The notes under the pieces: generated by a model | Seen by the model: only the letters and a program-made list of their open reading frames with translations | The model's database searches: none | Told to the model about the DNA's origin: nothing | Position numbers and translations under genes: made by a program | Assembly: GCA_910588755.1 (NCBI GenBank) | Contig: CAJUQZ010000042.1 | Location: 1-27,968 of the forward strand | Length of the DNA: 27,968 nt | Direction: 5' to 3' | Source of the DNA: an uncultured Lachnospiraceae bacterium | GTDB taxonomy: Bacteria > Bacillota > Clostridia > Lachnospirales > Lachnospiraceae | Part shown: piece by piece, positions 7,357-15,450 of the stretch | Numbering within the stretch: the stretch's first letter is position 1 | How the letters are laid out: every line of letters starts with the position of its first letter

Positions 7357-8208
7357 ATGGATTTTATACTGAATGAGGAATCATTAAAAGGGCAGTTTGC
7401 AGACATAGAGAGCTTTCTTAGATCCCTGTCGGCAAATACGAGATGCTTTGAGCTGATACACAAAAATGGAAAGAATGCGATATATAAAATACTTGATTTT
7501 TACAAATGCCAGGTCACGCCAGATGAAAGAATCAGTGATTTGAAAAAATACCAGTACAGCGACGAGCTTTTGCGGTTTCAGATACAGTTGGACCAGGAAA
7601 TCCAGACAGTTCCTTATTGGGACGAGAATCCAATGCATGACATGGCCCGGGGATATCTATGGAAAGGACAGGATGTCACTGCAACAGCGATAGCGGAGGC
7701 GGCAGAAAGAAAGGCCCCTTTGCTATCCTTCGCGCATGATTTGTTTGCTGACCGGGAACTGGAAGTGGTAATGAGTGATATAGTACAAAAGGTGTATTCG
7801 GTGTATTCGCCAGGTTATCTGGCAGAAACCTGTTCAGGCCCGATTGGTTTAAGCAGATTAGACCAGTTAAAAATCCGATACAGGGATACCAGGATAGACT
7901 GTACTTTTCTCGAAGAAAAGTATGGGCCTGACATGTTGGAAGATTCAGAGTACCTGATGTTAGTTCTTTCGCTGGACAAATTTATAAGCCATACATCATG
8001 GGAAGATATCGACAGGGATGATGGTTTGAAGTATAAGAAATACAGACCTTCGGATAAAGAGGACTGGTTTCGGGGCAGTATTTTCCAGCAGCAGACAATC
8101 ATGAAGTTTCGTTTTAGTGATGTGCTGCGCGCATACGGATACCGGCACAAAGACCGTTTCCGCCTGCTTCGGTTCGAGCGGGATCATAAGAGAAGCAATA
8201 AAGGCTGA
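7357..8208 (+). CDS. Unrecognised third protein of the DUF262-like/ATPase cassette
   Basis: A 283-residue soluble protein with no signal peptide or membrane segment. I do not recognise the family. Its first codon abuts the ATPase stop, with no separate ribosome binding site beyond the end of the ATPase gene, so it is almost certainly coupled and made with it. The N-terminus (LKGQFADIESFLRSL, CFELI, IYKILDFYKCQV) and middle are mixed alpha/beta. The C-terminus is basic and aromatic: WFRGS, then KFRFSDVLRAYGYR, and LLRFERDHKRS, a beta-rich ending that loosely recalls small RNase/toxin-type tails ending in 'DH'. This is only an impression. By position it is the natural candidate for an effector or nuclease subunit. 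Confidence 0.7.
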   Translation: MDFILNEESLKGQFADIESFLRSLSANTRCFELIHKNGKNAIYKILDFYKCQVTPDERISDLKKYQYSDELLRFQIQLDQEIQTVPYWDENPMHDMARGYLWKGQDVTATAIAEAAERKAPLLSFAHDLFADRELEVVMSDIVQKVYSVYSPGYLAETCSGPIGLSRLDQLKIRYRDTRIDCTFLEEKYGPDMLEDSEYLMLVLSLDKFISHTSWEDIDRDDGLKYKKYRPSDKEDWFRGSIFQQQTIMKFRFSDVLRAYGYRHKDRFRLLRFERDHKRSNKG

Positions 8209-8260
8209 AAATAGATAAGAAAAAATGAAAATGTAATAAATATAAATAGGATAGAAAGCA

Positions 8261-11200
8261 ATGTACAAATGGGAGGAATTATTTGACAGCGTGGCACTGG
8301 TGCGGGCGAAGACAATCGATAGCAGCAGGGTTATGCTGATGAAGAGAGATGAGACACATATTGATGCGGCGGTGCTGTCGATGGGTCGAGTGGAGGTTTC
8401 CATCACGCTGAAGGACGGCGCGCCTTATATTATGAAATGCAAGTGCCCCAAGGCGAGGAGCGGCAGAAAGTGCGAGCATATGGCGGCGGTGCTGTACAAG
8501 TTTGAGCAGTCTTCCGTTGAGGAAGCAGCAAAGCGGGAAACAGCCAAGCCCGAGAAGCAGTCAGTGGCAGAAGAAGTAGCACAGCAGGAGACAGCTCATC
8601 CCGAAAAGTTAACAGCGGCAGAAGAAGCGGCAAAGCAGGAGACAGCCAAGCCCAGGAAGCGGGCATCGGCAGAAGAAGTGGCGCAGCAGGAGACAGCCAA
8701 GCCCAGGAAGCGGCCAGCGGCAAAAAAAACAGACAGGGCAGGCAAGGGCAGTACAGCGCTGCCTGACACGGAAACGAAAAGCGAAGTGCAGTCAGAACAA
8801 AAAACGTCTGATATCAATGATTTCCAGCAAATGTGGGAGACCGCAGTTGCCGGGGAAAGCACAGCGAAAGAGCAGACCGCTGTCATAAAGGAAACAGCGT
8901 CAGCGCCAAAAAAGCGTGGAAGAAAATCAAAGGCGCAGCTTGAAGCGGAGCGTATCGCCGCGCAGGAGGCTGAAAAACAGGCAAAAAAAGAGGAGACAGC
9001 GCGAAGGATCGCCGAGCGCAAGGCCCAGAAAGTCGCACAGAAGGCCGAGCGTAAGCGCAGGCGCGCCGAGGCGGAGGAAGCACAGCGCAAAGTCCGCGAG
9101 GAGGAGGCAGCGCGGAAGGCACTGGAGGAGAAACGTCAGCAGGAGGAGGCAGCGCGCCGTGAAATGGAGGAAAAGAAGCGGCGGGAGGAAGCGGAAAAGA
9201 GAAGAAGGGAACAGGAAAAGGAAGCCATGAAGAAAAAGGAACAGAAGGTAAAGGCGGCAATCAAAAGAAAGCGGGAGGAGGAGACACAGACCGAGGTGGC
9301 TTCCACATCCACAGCAGTAACCTACCAGTATTTTGATATGGAGGCAATCAGGGACAAACTGAAATTTGCGGACATAGAGCTGGAGAAAGGGCGGCAGTAT
9401 ATTGCGGACAAGACTGTAATCGTGGAAAGTATTAATGTTGGATATTTTGAACAGATGGAAGATTTGGTTGCGCACGTCAGTGCGGTGGCGGAGTACCAAA
9501 AACGTCAGTTTCACATTAACGTGATTTTTAACAGGGATACGGTACTTAGAACAGACTGTGGCTGCCCACAGTGCAACCGGTCCTATGGTTACTGGTCGAG
9601 GAATAACAGCAATTGTGCGTTTGTGGCCGCGGTGGTCCAGTACACACAGACTTATATGCAGCAGAAGGAAGTGGGCGATGCCACGGACAAGCGCGGCGCG
9701 ATGTTGCTCGCCGACTTCCAGCGCAATCATACGAACCAGCTTGTCGCGAGCGCGACCATGCAGGACGAGACGCTCAACCTCATTCCCAGGGTGATTCGCA
9801 GCGCCAACGGACTGCGGATTTCATTTAAGATCGGCACAGGAAAGCTCTTTGTCGTCAAGGACCTGATCGAGTTCTGTGCGCAGGTGCGCGGTTCCGAGAG
9901 CGTGCAGTATGGGACGAGCACAAAGTTGAACCAGAACATCAATAATTTTGGAATCCGCGCAAGACAGTGGTTTGATTTTCTAAGCAAAGTTATACAGGAG
10001 GAGGAGGACCTCATCAATCGCATCAGCGAGATGCGATACTTTTATTATCAAAAGAAACGGAAATGTTCTGATTTCGAGCTGTATGGCTGGCGTCTTGACC
10101 AGTTCAGCGAGATGCTGGGCGATGAGGCTGTCGAGTATGAGGATAAGACAACTGAAAAAAAGGGAAAGGCACGACTTATCTGTAAGGAAGGGACACCAAG
10201 GCTCACGATGCAGATCTGTCGAAGCCGGATTGGCAGAAATAAGGAGTTTCACGGTATAGATGTCACATGTAACATGCCGGCGTTTTATATCGGGGCAGCC
10301 AATGCCTTCTATATCAAGGACGATGTCCTGTATAAAACTGACATTAGTGTCATAAACAAAATACGTCCGCTGTTAGACCTGTCAGATGGCGGGCAGGTCA
10401 ACTTCCAGATCGGGCGCGGCAAGCTTACAGATTTCTATTATTCCATGCTGCCACAGCTCGAGGAGGTCTTTACAGTCATGGAGGAGGACAGTGAGGAGAT
10501 TCACCAGTACTTGCCGCCGGAGGTGATATTTTCATTTTACCTTGATGCGGAGGACGGCGATATCACCTGTCGTGTGACAGCCCGATACGGAGAAAAGGAG
10601 TGCTCTGTCCTAGAGTCGGTCCTGTCCGACCCGCTCACCACATATTATGAGAGCTTCCGGCTCGAGGGGCGGGAACGTGAGATTTTCTTCCTGACAAAGC
10701 AGATTTTTCCGTATGCCGATAAGGAGCGGGACCTGTTTTACTGCAACTGTGAGGAGGATATCATCTACGATGTGCTAAACAGCGGCGTGGAGCGGCTTGC
10801 GGAGCTTGGGGAGGTGCACTGCACCAACGCGTTCAAGAGCCTCAACATCGTGCGTAAGATGCGCATGTCCGTTGGCGTGTCGGTGTCGAGCGGTCTTCTG
10901 GACCTCGAGATTGACACCGAGAATATCAGCAGGGAGGAGCTGCTGGAGGTGCTCAAAGGGTATAAGTTGCGCAAGAAATATTACAGGCTGAAAAACGGTG
11001 ATTTTGTCAACCTGGAAGATGAGAACCTGCAGATGCTCAAAGAGCTGATGGACATCATGCACCTTCCGCCCAAGGAGTTCATCAAGGGGAAGGTCCATTT
11101 GCCCATTTACCGCACACTTTATCTGGATAAGCTCCTCGAGGAAAAGGAGGGATTGTATACAAGCAGGGACCATACCTTCCGCGAGATGGTTAAGAATTTT

Positions 11201-12634
11201 AAGACCATTAACGAAGCGGACTACGAAGTGCCCGCGAGCTTAAAACGCATCATGCGCAGCTATCAGAAAAACGGTTACAAGTGGCTCAAGACACTGCAGT
11301 CGTGTCAGTTTGGCGGAATCCTTGCGGATGACATGGGACTTGGCAAGACGATCCAGGCGATTTCCTTTCTGTTGTCCGAGAAAAAGAAAGGCGTGACCTC
11401 GCTTGTCGTGGTTCCGGCTTCCCTGGTGTTTAACTGGGGGGAGGAGTTTGGGCGGTTTGCTTCCGCGCTAAAGGTACAGCTCATCACGGGCGATCAGCAG
11501 GAGCGCCAGAGAAAGATCGAGAATTACGCGGAATATGACGTGAGTGTCACTTCCTATGATCTGCTCCGGCGGGATATCTCCTACTATGAGGGGAAAAAGT
11601 TTACCTATGAGATTATCGACGAGGCGCAGTATATCAAGAATCATACGACAGCGGCGGCCAAGGCGGTCAAGGTTATCGACAGCCAGATGCGCATAGCGCT
11701 GACAGGCACGCCGATTGAAAACAGGTTGAGTGAGTTGTGGAGTATCTTTGATTTTCTGATGCCCGGTTTTTTGTACAGTTATGAGGTATTCCGGCGAGAA
11801 ATCGAGATACCTGTTGCGAAATATGACGACAGGAATGCAATGGAAAGGCTCCAGAAAATGGTGGGACCTTTTATCATGCGCCGCTTGAAGTTAGATGTCT
11901 TAAAAGACCTTCCTGACAAGCTCGAGGAGGTGCGCTATGTGAAGTTTGACAAGGCGCAGCAGACAGTATACGATGCGCAAGTAGTACATATGCAGGAGAT
12001 GCTTGCGCAGCAGGACGAGGAAGACTTTAGCAAAAACAAGATAAAGGTGCTTGCCGAGTTGACCAGACTTCGCCAGATCTGTTGCGATCCCAGTCTGTGT
12101 TTTGACAACTATAAAGGAGAGTCGGCAAAGCTGGACTCCTGCTTGGAGCTGGTGCAGAGCGCGATGGATGGCGGTCACAAGATGTTGTTGTTCTCCCAGT
12201 TTACATCAATGCTCGAGCTGATCAAAAAGCGCCTTGATGAACAGGGAATTGCCTACTATGTGATCACGGGCGAGACCTCCAAGGAAAAGCGTCTGCAGCT
12301 TGTGAAGGCATTTAATGGAAATGATGTTCCCGTATTCCTAATCTCGTTAAAAGCGGGCGGAGTCGGTCTAAACCTGACCGGGGCCGATGTCGTAATTCAC
12401 TATGATCCGTGGTGGAACATCGCCGCGCAGAACCAGGCGACTGACAGGGCACACCGCATCGGACAGACCAGGAAAGTGACCGTGTACAGACTGATTGCAA
12501 GACACAGCGTCGAGGAAAAAATACTGAAGTTGCAGGAGACAAAGCGAGACCTCGCGGAGCAGGTCATGAACGGCGAGCTCGGACAGCTTGGAAGTATGAG
12601 CCGGGACGAGCTCATGGAGCTGTTACAGGGCTGA
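8261..12634 (+). CDS. SWIM zinc-finger SNF2/SWI2-family DNA helicase
   Basis: A 1457-residue ATP-dependent DNA translocase. Domains in order: an N-terminal SWIM zinc finger CKC-x8-CEH (C60, C62, C71, H73); four 17-residue tandem repeats ending ETAKP(E/R)K (about 85-151); an AT-hook-like KKRGRK near 216; a highly charged coiled coil (about 222-350); a degenerate second SWIM-like CGC...C (C433, C435, C452) lacking the His; a long middle region; and the SNF2 motor with Walker A DDMGLGKT (1023-1030), DEAQ box (1120-1123), TGTPIENR and motif VI QATDRAHRIGQ (1392-1402). DEAQ replaces the common DEAH. It starts 52 bases after the preceding gene without a terminator between, so may be co-transcribed. 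Family role in bacteria is poorly known; chromosome or repair/defence functions are possible. Confidence 0.92.
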   Translation: MYKWEELFDSVALVRAKTIDSSRVMLMKRDETHIDAAVLSMGRVEVSITLKDGAPYIMKCKCPKARSGRKCEHMAAVLYKFEQSSVEEAAKRETAKPEKQSVAEEVAQQETAHPEKLTAAEEAAKQETAKPRKRASAEEVAQQETAKPRKRPAAKKTDRAGKGSTALPDTETKSEVQSEQKTSDINDFQQMWETAVAGESTAKEQTAVIKETASAPKKRGRKSKAQLEAERIAAQEAEKQAKKEETARRIAERKAQKVAQKAERKRRRAEAEEAQRKVREEEAARKALEEKRQQEEAARREMEEKKRREEAEKRRREQEKEAMKKKEQKVKAAIKRKREEETQTEVASTSTAVTYQYFDMEAIRDKLKFADIELEKGRQYIADKTVIVESINVGYFEQMEDLVAHVSAVAEYQKRQFHINVIFNRDTVLRTDCGCPQCNRSYGYWSRNNSNCAFVAAVVQYTQTYMQQKEVGDATDKRGAMLLADFQRNHTNQLVASATMQDETLNLIPRVIRSANGLRISFKIGTGKLFVVKDLIEFCAQVRGSESVQYGTSTKLNQNINNFGIRARQWFDFLSKVIQEEEDLINRISEMRYFYYQKKRKCSDFELYGWRLDQFSEMLGDEAVEYEDKTTEKKGKARLICKEGTPRLTMQICRSRIGRNKEFHGIDVTCNMPAFYIGAANAFYIKDDVLYKTDISVINKIRPLLDLSDGGQVNFQIGRGKLTDFYYSMLPQLEEVFTVMEEDSEEIHQYLPPEVIFSFYLDAEDGDITCRVTARYGEKECSVLESVLSDPLTTYYESFRLEGREREIFFLTKQIFPYADKERDLFYCNCEEDIIYDVLNSGVERLAELGEVHCTNAFKSLNIVRKMRMSVGVSVSSGLLDLEIDTENISREELLEVLKGYKLRKKYYRLKNGDFVNLEDENLQMLKELMDIMHLPPKEFIKGKVHLPIYRTLYLDKLLEEKEGLYTSRDHTFREMVKNFKTINEADYEVPASLKRIMRSYQKNGYKWLKTLQSCQFGGILADDMGLGKTIQAISFLLSEKKKGVTSLVVVPASLVFNWGEEFGRFASALKVQLITGDQQERQRKIENYAEYDVSVTSYDLLRRDISYYEGKKFTYEIIDEAQYIKNHTTAAAKAVKVIDSQMRIALTGTPIENRLSELWSIFDFLMPGFLYSYEVFRREIEIPVAKYDDRNAMERLQKMVGPFIMRRLKLDVLKDLPDKLEEVRYVKFDKAQQTVYDAQVVHMQEMLAQQDEEDFSKNKIKVLAELTRLRQICCDPSLCFDNYKGESAKLDSCLELVQSAMDGGHKMLLFSQFTSMLELIKKRLDEQGIAYYVITGETSKEKRLQLVKAFNGNDVPVFLISLKAGGVGLNLTGADVVIHYDPWWNIAAQNQATDRAHRIGQTRKVTVYRLIARHSVEEKILKLQETKRDLAEQVMNGELGQLGSMSRDELMELLQG
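8513..8713 (+). repeat. 51-bp in-gene tandem repeat (four imperfect copies)
   Basis: Inside the SNF2 gene, four consecutive units of about 17 codons encode the variants SVEEAAKRETAKPEKQ, SVAEEVAQQETAHPEKL, TAAEEAAKQETAKPRKR and ASAEEVAQQETAKPRKR. The DNA is also similar from copy to copy, so copy number may vary between strains. The repeats form a Glu/Lys-rich flexible or helical linker just after the SWIM finger. Confidence 0.75.
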
Positions 12635-12660
12635 CACAATTCTTTTGGGTGCCTATGCGC

Positions 12661-12836
12661 AATCGAGTAGGGGAATGACCTTCTCCACTACTCGCCGCGC
12701 GCGCCGTGCGCCGCCTTAGCGGCATATTTCCTCTGCACGGGGCTGTGCAATCGAGTAGGGGAATAACCTTCTCCACTACTCGCCGCGCGCCCCGTGCGCC
12801 GCCTTAGCGGCATATTTCCTCTGCACGGGGCTGTGC
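12661..12836. repeat. Two 88-bp tandem direct repeats with nested hairpins
   Basis: Units 12661-12748 and 12749-12836 are the same length and differ at only a few positions. Each begins AATCGAGTAGGGGAAT and ends CTGCACGGGGCTGTGC. Each unit can fold: CGAGTAG pairs with CTACTCG around the first half, and in the second half CCCCGTGC pairs with GCACGGGG enclosing a GCCGC/GCGGC hairpin (unit 1 has one change in this outer stem). The block lies between the SNF2 gene and a converging gene and is clearly more GC-rich than its surroundings. It is likely a palindromic intergenic repeat family that has duplicated in place. Confidence 0.85.
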
Positions 12837-12869
12837 ATAAAAGAGCCTCTGTGATAAATCACAGAGGCT
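12837..12869 (-). terminator. Intrinsic terminator of the TPR-like gene
   Basis: AGCCTCTGTGAT (12844-12855) and ATCACAGAGGCT (12858-12869) form a perfect 12-bp stem. On the minus strand it is followed by CTTTTAT (12843-12837), giving a U tract just 6 bases beyond the minus-strand gene's stop codon. On the plus strand no T run follows. Confidence 0.8.
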
Positions 12870-12874
12870 GTGTG

Positions 12875-13792
12875 TTAGCAGGATAGGATATCCAGTTTCT
12901 TGTATGCTTCAACCCGTTCGCGGATCAGCTCCCACGACAGTTCTGAGCGTAGAAAATCATAATCATCTGAAATGCGGTCCAGTTCAGCCTTGATGTGGGG
13001 ATCCTCCTCTAGATTGCCTGTGCCTGTTCGCACATAGTAGTCTGGCAGCAGCGTGGCAGCAATGATGCCGGTCTCGGGCGCTGGCGTTTCCCCCTGCTGG
13101 CTTAAGGCACTGATCATACCCAAATGCACGTGCAAATATGCGTCAATCTCCAGATGAACACCCATCATTCCAGCGAGGTCAAAAACCTGGAATGGTGCGC
13201 CGCCTGCAACATCGATTGCGCTTCCTTTTCCCCAGAAGTCGGGGCTGTCCCCCAATGCATATAGCGCGCTGCACAGATCTTGTATACCCTTGAATTCCTC
13301 CTGTGTGGGCGGTGCCTGGAAGGAATTTAGCACGGTATCGACAGCCCAGCCTAGGCGGGACAGCGCTGCGCAGCCGGGAAGGACAGCCAGACGCTCCCCA
13401 AGTTTTACCAGCCTTGCCAAGGACAGCAATCCCCACACGCGGATCTCGACATCCTCCAAGGAGCCTGCCATCTCCTCAACTGAGGAGGGAATACGGTTAT
13501 ACAGAATTGGCTTCTCCTCGAGCTGCCCGATGCGTTCAGAGCAGTCATCGATGAGCTTTTCCCCAACCTTGTCATAAATCGCATCGTCGGCGCTGTAGAT
13601 CGTATCGGCGCGGTTTAACCACAGCTGGGCGCGGTTTAAGTCACCAGATTCCATCGCGGAAACCCCTGATTGATAATAGACCCTTGCAAGTCCGGCCCAG
13701 TTGTGCTTTTTCTGGCATTCCTCAACCGTATCTGCCCCCTTAGGGGTTTTATTGAATAATTTTCCCAGCCATTCTTTTATTTTGTTAAACAT
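12875..13792 (-). CDS. Uncharacterised protein with TPR-like N-terminus
   Basis: A 305-residue soluble, acidic protein. It begins with a short amphipathic basic helix, MFNKIKEWLGKLFNK. Residues about 33-68 (GLARVYYQSGVSAMESGDLNRAQLWLNRADTIYS) look like one helix-turn-helix tetratricopeptide unit. The rest is helical and I do not recognise it; conserved-looking features are the Trp/Gly-rich GDSPDFWGKGSAIDVAGG and the HLEIDAYLHVHLG stretch. No signal peptide or membrane segment is seen. AAAGGAAAGGAGC precedes the ATG by several bases. It is monocistronic, with a promoter at 13860-13888 and a strong terminator, and converges on the SNF2 gene. Possibly a scaffold or a household protein specific to the family; function unknown. 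Confidence 0.78.
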   Translation of the reverse strand: MFNKIKEWLGKLFNKTPKGADTVEECQKKHNWAGLARVYYQSGVSAMESGDLNRAQLWLNRADTIYSADDAIYDKVGEKLIDDCSERIGQLEEKPILYNRIPSSVEEMAGSLEDVEIRVWGLLSLARLVKLGERLAVLPGCAALSRLGWAVDTVLNSFQAPPTQEEFKGIQDLCSALYALGDSPDFWGKGSAIDVAGGAPFQVFDLAGMMGVHLEIDAYLHVHLGMISALSQQGETPAPETGIIAATLLPDYYVRTGTGNLEEDPHIKAELDRISDDYDFLRSELSWELIRERVEAYKKLDILSC

Positions 13793-13812
13793 TTTTTAGA
13801 GCTCCTTTCCTT

Positions 13813-13840
13813 TTCATAAGTTCATAAGTAGTTCATAAGT
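13813..13840. repeat. Three short TTCATAAG direct repeats
   Basis: TTCATAAG occurs at 13813-13820, 13821-13828 and 13832-13839, between the promoter and the start codon of the minus-strand TPR-like gene. The units would be in its 5' untranslated region. They may be a regulator site or simply slippage products. Confidence 0.45.
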
Positions 13841-13859
13841 AAATAATACGCATGTTATC

Positions 13860-13888
13860 ATTATAATGATTTTAGCTGGTTTAAGCAA
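13860..13888 (-). promoter_or_regulatory. Promoter of the TPR-like gene
   Basis: Read on the minus strand, TTGCTT (13883-13888) and TATAAT (13860-13865) are spaced by 17 bases, about 68 bases before the ATG. Confidence 0.6.
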
Positions 13889-13902
13889 TTGTTTTCTGGC
13901 AA

Positions 13903-13931
13903 TTGACGAAAATTTGTTTTGGTGGTAGACT
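13903..13931 (+). promoter_or_regulatory. Candidate promoter of the MFS gene leader
   Basis: Plus-strand boxes of the form TTGACG (about 13903-13908) and TAGACT (about 13926-13931) are spaced by 17 bases. It would create a leader of about 250 bases before the MFS start at 14189. Consensus-based only; the -10 is imperfect. Confidence 0.4.
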
Positions 13932-13995
13932 GCCAGTAGGAGTTGTAATATTTCATGCGTATGGGCAAGGAGGTTTTTGTGACCGGTTGACTGAA

Positions 13996-14131
13996 AGCAG
14001 GGGGTGCCCCTACGATGATCTGGCCAAAAGATCTAGGTGATTTCATTGGTTTTATCCAAGCTGAGATTGCAGGATTGTGCGAAAAATGTCATGTCTGAAC
14101 GGCACATGATCGTCAGTATCCGTTCCCTGCT
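13996..14131 (+). ncRNA. Candidate structured leader RNA upstream of the MFS gene
   Basis: AGCAGGG near 13996-14002 can pair with CCCTGCT near 14125-14131 as a closing stem. Inside it, GATGATC (14014-14020) pairs with GATCGTC (14108-14114, one G-U), and TGTGC (14076-14080) pairs with GCACA (14102-14106), giving a nested multi-stem fold. The sequence GGGGGTGCC...GCTGAGA superficially recalls a TPP riboswitch, but the ACCC and GCGTAGGGA parts are missing. I match it to no known class. Whether it is a riboswitch, an attenuator or chance pairing is unknown. Confidence 0.3.
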
Positions 14132-14188
14132 AGCGCAGCGTATACGGATAAAAACTAGTGTTCGGATTTGGCGTAATAGGAGTTTGAG

Positions 14189-15415
14189 ATGAGAAAAATA
14201 AATATAGACAGATTGGATATGGTGTCGTTTTTAAACGGCCTGGTTTTTTATGCGCCGGTTGCGCTGCTTGTGCGAACCAATGCGGGTGTGACAATGACAC
14301 AGTTTTTTGTGTTGCAGGCGATTTTGTCACTCACAGTTTTTTTGTTTGAGGTGCCGACGGGAATGGTGACAGACAGGATCGGATATAAAAATACTTTAAT
14401 TCTTGCGCAGTCCGTGCAGTTTCTGGCAAAGCTCTTACTGCTTGCTGCCTTTGTTCAGAGCAGTTATCTGCTCTTTGTGTCCGAGGCGATCGTTGAGGGC
14501 TTTGCCGCATGTTTTCTATCCGGGACACAGGATGCGTATATTTACAGCGTGTACCAGAATGAGCGGTATGCTGTGAAAATGGCGCGCGTTGCAAATTTTG
14601 GGACAGCTGGGTTTATTGTCAGTACAATGTTTTATGTGGTGCTTTATCATTTTTGGGGAATCTGTGCGCTCATCATTGCGACGCTTGTAGCTTGCGGCAC
14701 AGGAATTTTGAGTGTGGCGGGCATCGCGCGGGAACCAGTGGCAAAGCCTGATATGGAACAAGAGAATGGTGGGATAGAGGGCAGTGTCCATGAGGGGATT
14801 GTGGCAGTGTTTATGAACCTACGCATGGTTTTTATGGTTTTGTTGGCATCAGGCTTCACGTTGGCATTTCTGCTGATTAATTTCTTTTATGTAGATAAGC
14901 TGATTTTGTGCGGATTGCCAGAGGAGCTCATGTCCGTGATTATCATTGCATATTCTGCAATACAGATGTTGGCCGAGAAGCTGCTTGACCATTTGAAGAG
15001 CACATATTACCGAGCTGCGATGCTGACCTCCATCATTTTATCGGGAATGGTAATGATTTTGTTTGCGTTTAGTCAGGCAGTTGTTACCGTTGTGGTGATA
15101 ATGGTGCTGCTCCCTTTGTTTTTGAGCTTTCCGGCGTTTATTCTGGACAGTATGCAGAATACACATATTGACCAATGTGGACAATCAGATAAAAGGGCGA
15201 CCGTTCTGTCCATTGCAAACATGGTTGGAAATCTCATGGAGCTTGTGTTTCTCTTTGCGTCGGCGTATATTGTCACTATCGGGGTATCCGCCTGCTTTGC
15301 CGGCGCAGCGGTCCTGTTGGTTGCATCTGGCCTGGGTGTCTTTTTGTGCACGCGGGTACCCAAAGGAAAAATGTCAGCACCCGCTAGGAGCGGTAGACTC
15401 AAATTTGGGGAATAA
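14189..15415 (+). CDS. Major facilitator superfamily transporter
   Basis: A 408-residue integral membrane protein with about 12 hydrophobic helices, the normal MFS size. The loop 2-3 signature is present as GMVTDRIGYKN (58-68), the GxxxDRxGxKx form of motif A. The central loop between the halves is short, polar and acidic (AKPDMEQENGGIEGSVHEG). It resembles Firmicute MFS exporters of drugs or metabolites; the substrate cannot be told. TAGGAG lies 6 bases before the ATG. It is followed after 35 bases by a metallophosphoesterase gene on the same strand, so a two-gene transcript is likely. A long non-coding leader precedes it and may regulate it. Confidence 0.85.
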   Translation: MRKINIDRLDMVSFLNGLVFYAPVALLVRTNAGVTMTQFFVLQAILSLTVFLFEVPTGMVTDRIGYKNTLILAQSVQFLAKLLLLAAFVQSSYLLFVSEAIVEGFAACFLSGTQDAYIYSVYQNERYAVKMARVANFGTAGFIVSTMFYVVLYHFWGICALIIATLVACGTGILSVAGIAREPVAKPDMEQENGGIEGSVHEGIVAVFMNLRMVFMVLLASGFTLAFLLINFFYVDKLILCGLPEELMSVIIIAYSAIQMLAEKLLDHLKSTYYRAAMLTSIILSGMVMILFAFSQAVVTVVVIMVLLPLFLSFPAFILDSMQNTHIDQCGQSDKRATVLSIANMVGNLMELVFLFASAYIVTIGVSACFAGAAVLLVASGLGVFLCTRVPKGKMSAPARSGRLKFGE

Positions 15416-15450
15416 ATGACACATGCAAATATATTATGGAGGTAGGCGTG

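Larger units (their letters stand above)
13793..14188. other. 396-base non-coding region between divergent genes
   Basis: From left to right this gap holds three TTCATAAG units (13813-13840), a minus-strand promoter for the TPR-like gene (13860-13888), a plus-strand promoter candidate (13903-13931) and a roughly 250-base leader with pairing potential before the MFS gene. A minus-strand open frame of 61 codons (13861-14046) and a plus-strand frame interrupted by a stop (13955-14096) are present, but neither resembles a known protein and I do not call them genes. A decayed gene or element cannot be excluded. Confidence 0.5.

Noticed and set aside
8927..9730. Long minus-strand frames opposite the SNF2 coiled coil
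   Set aside because: They arise from the repetitive Lys/Glu/Arg codons on the plus strand and read as low-complexity Leu/Pro/Ser/Phe sequence.
12661..12836. CRISPR array
   Set aside because: Only two long contiguous units without unique spacers; the structure is a tandem duplication of a hairpin element.
13861..14046. 61-codon minus-strand open frame
   Set aside because: It has no ribosome binding site, no recognisable family, and spans the promoters of both flanking genes; a decayed remnant is possible but unsupported.
13996..14131. TPP riboswitch
   Set aside because: GGGGGTGCC and GCTGAGA are present, but the ACCC arm and the GCGTAGGGA end needed for the aptamer are not, and the closing stem has the opposite base order.
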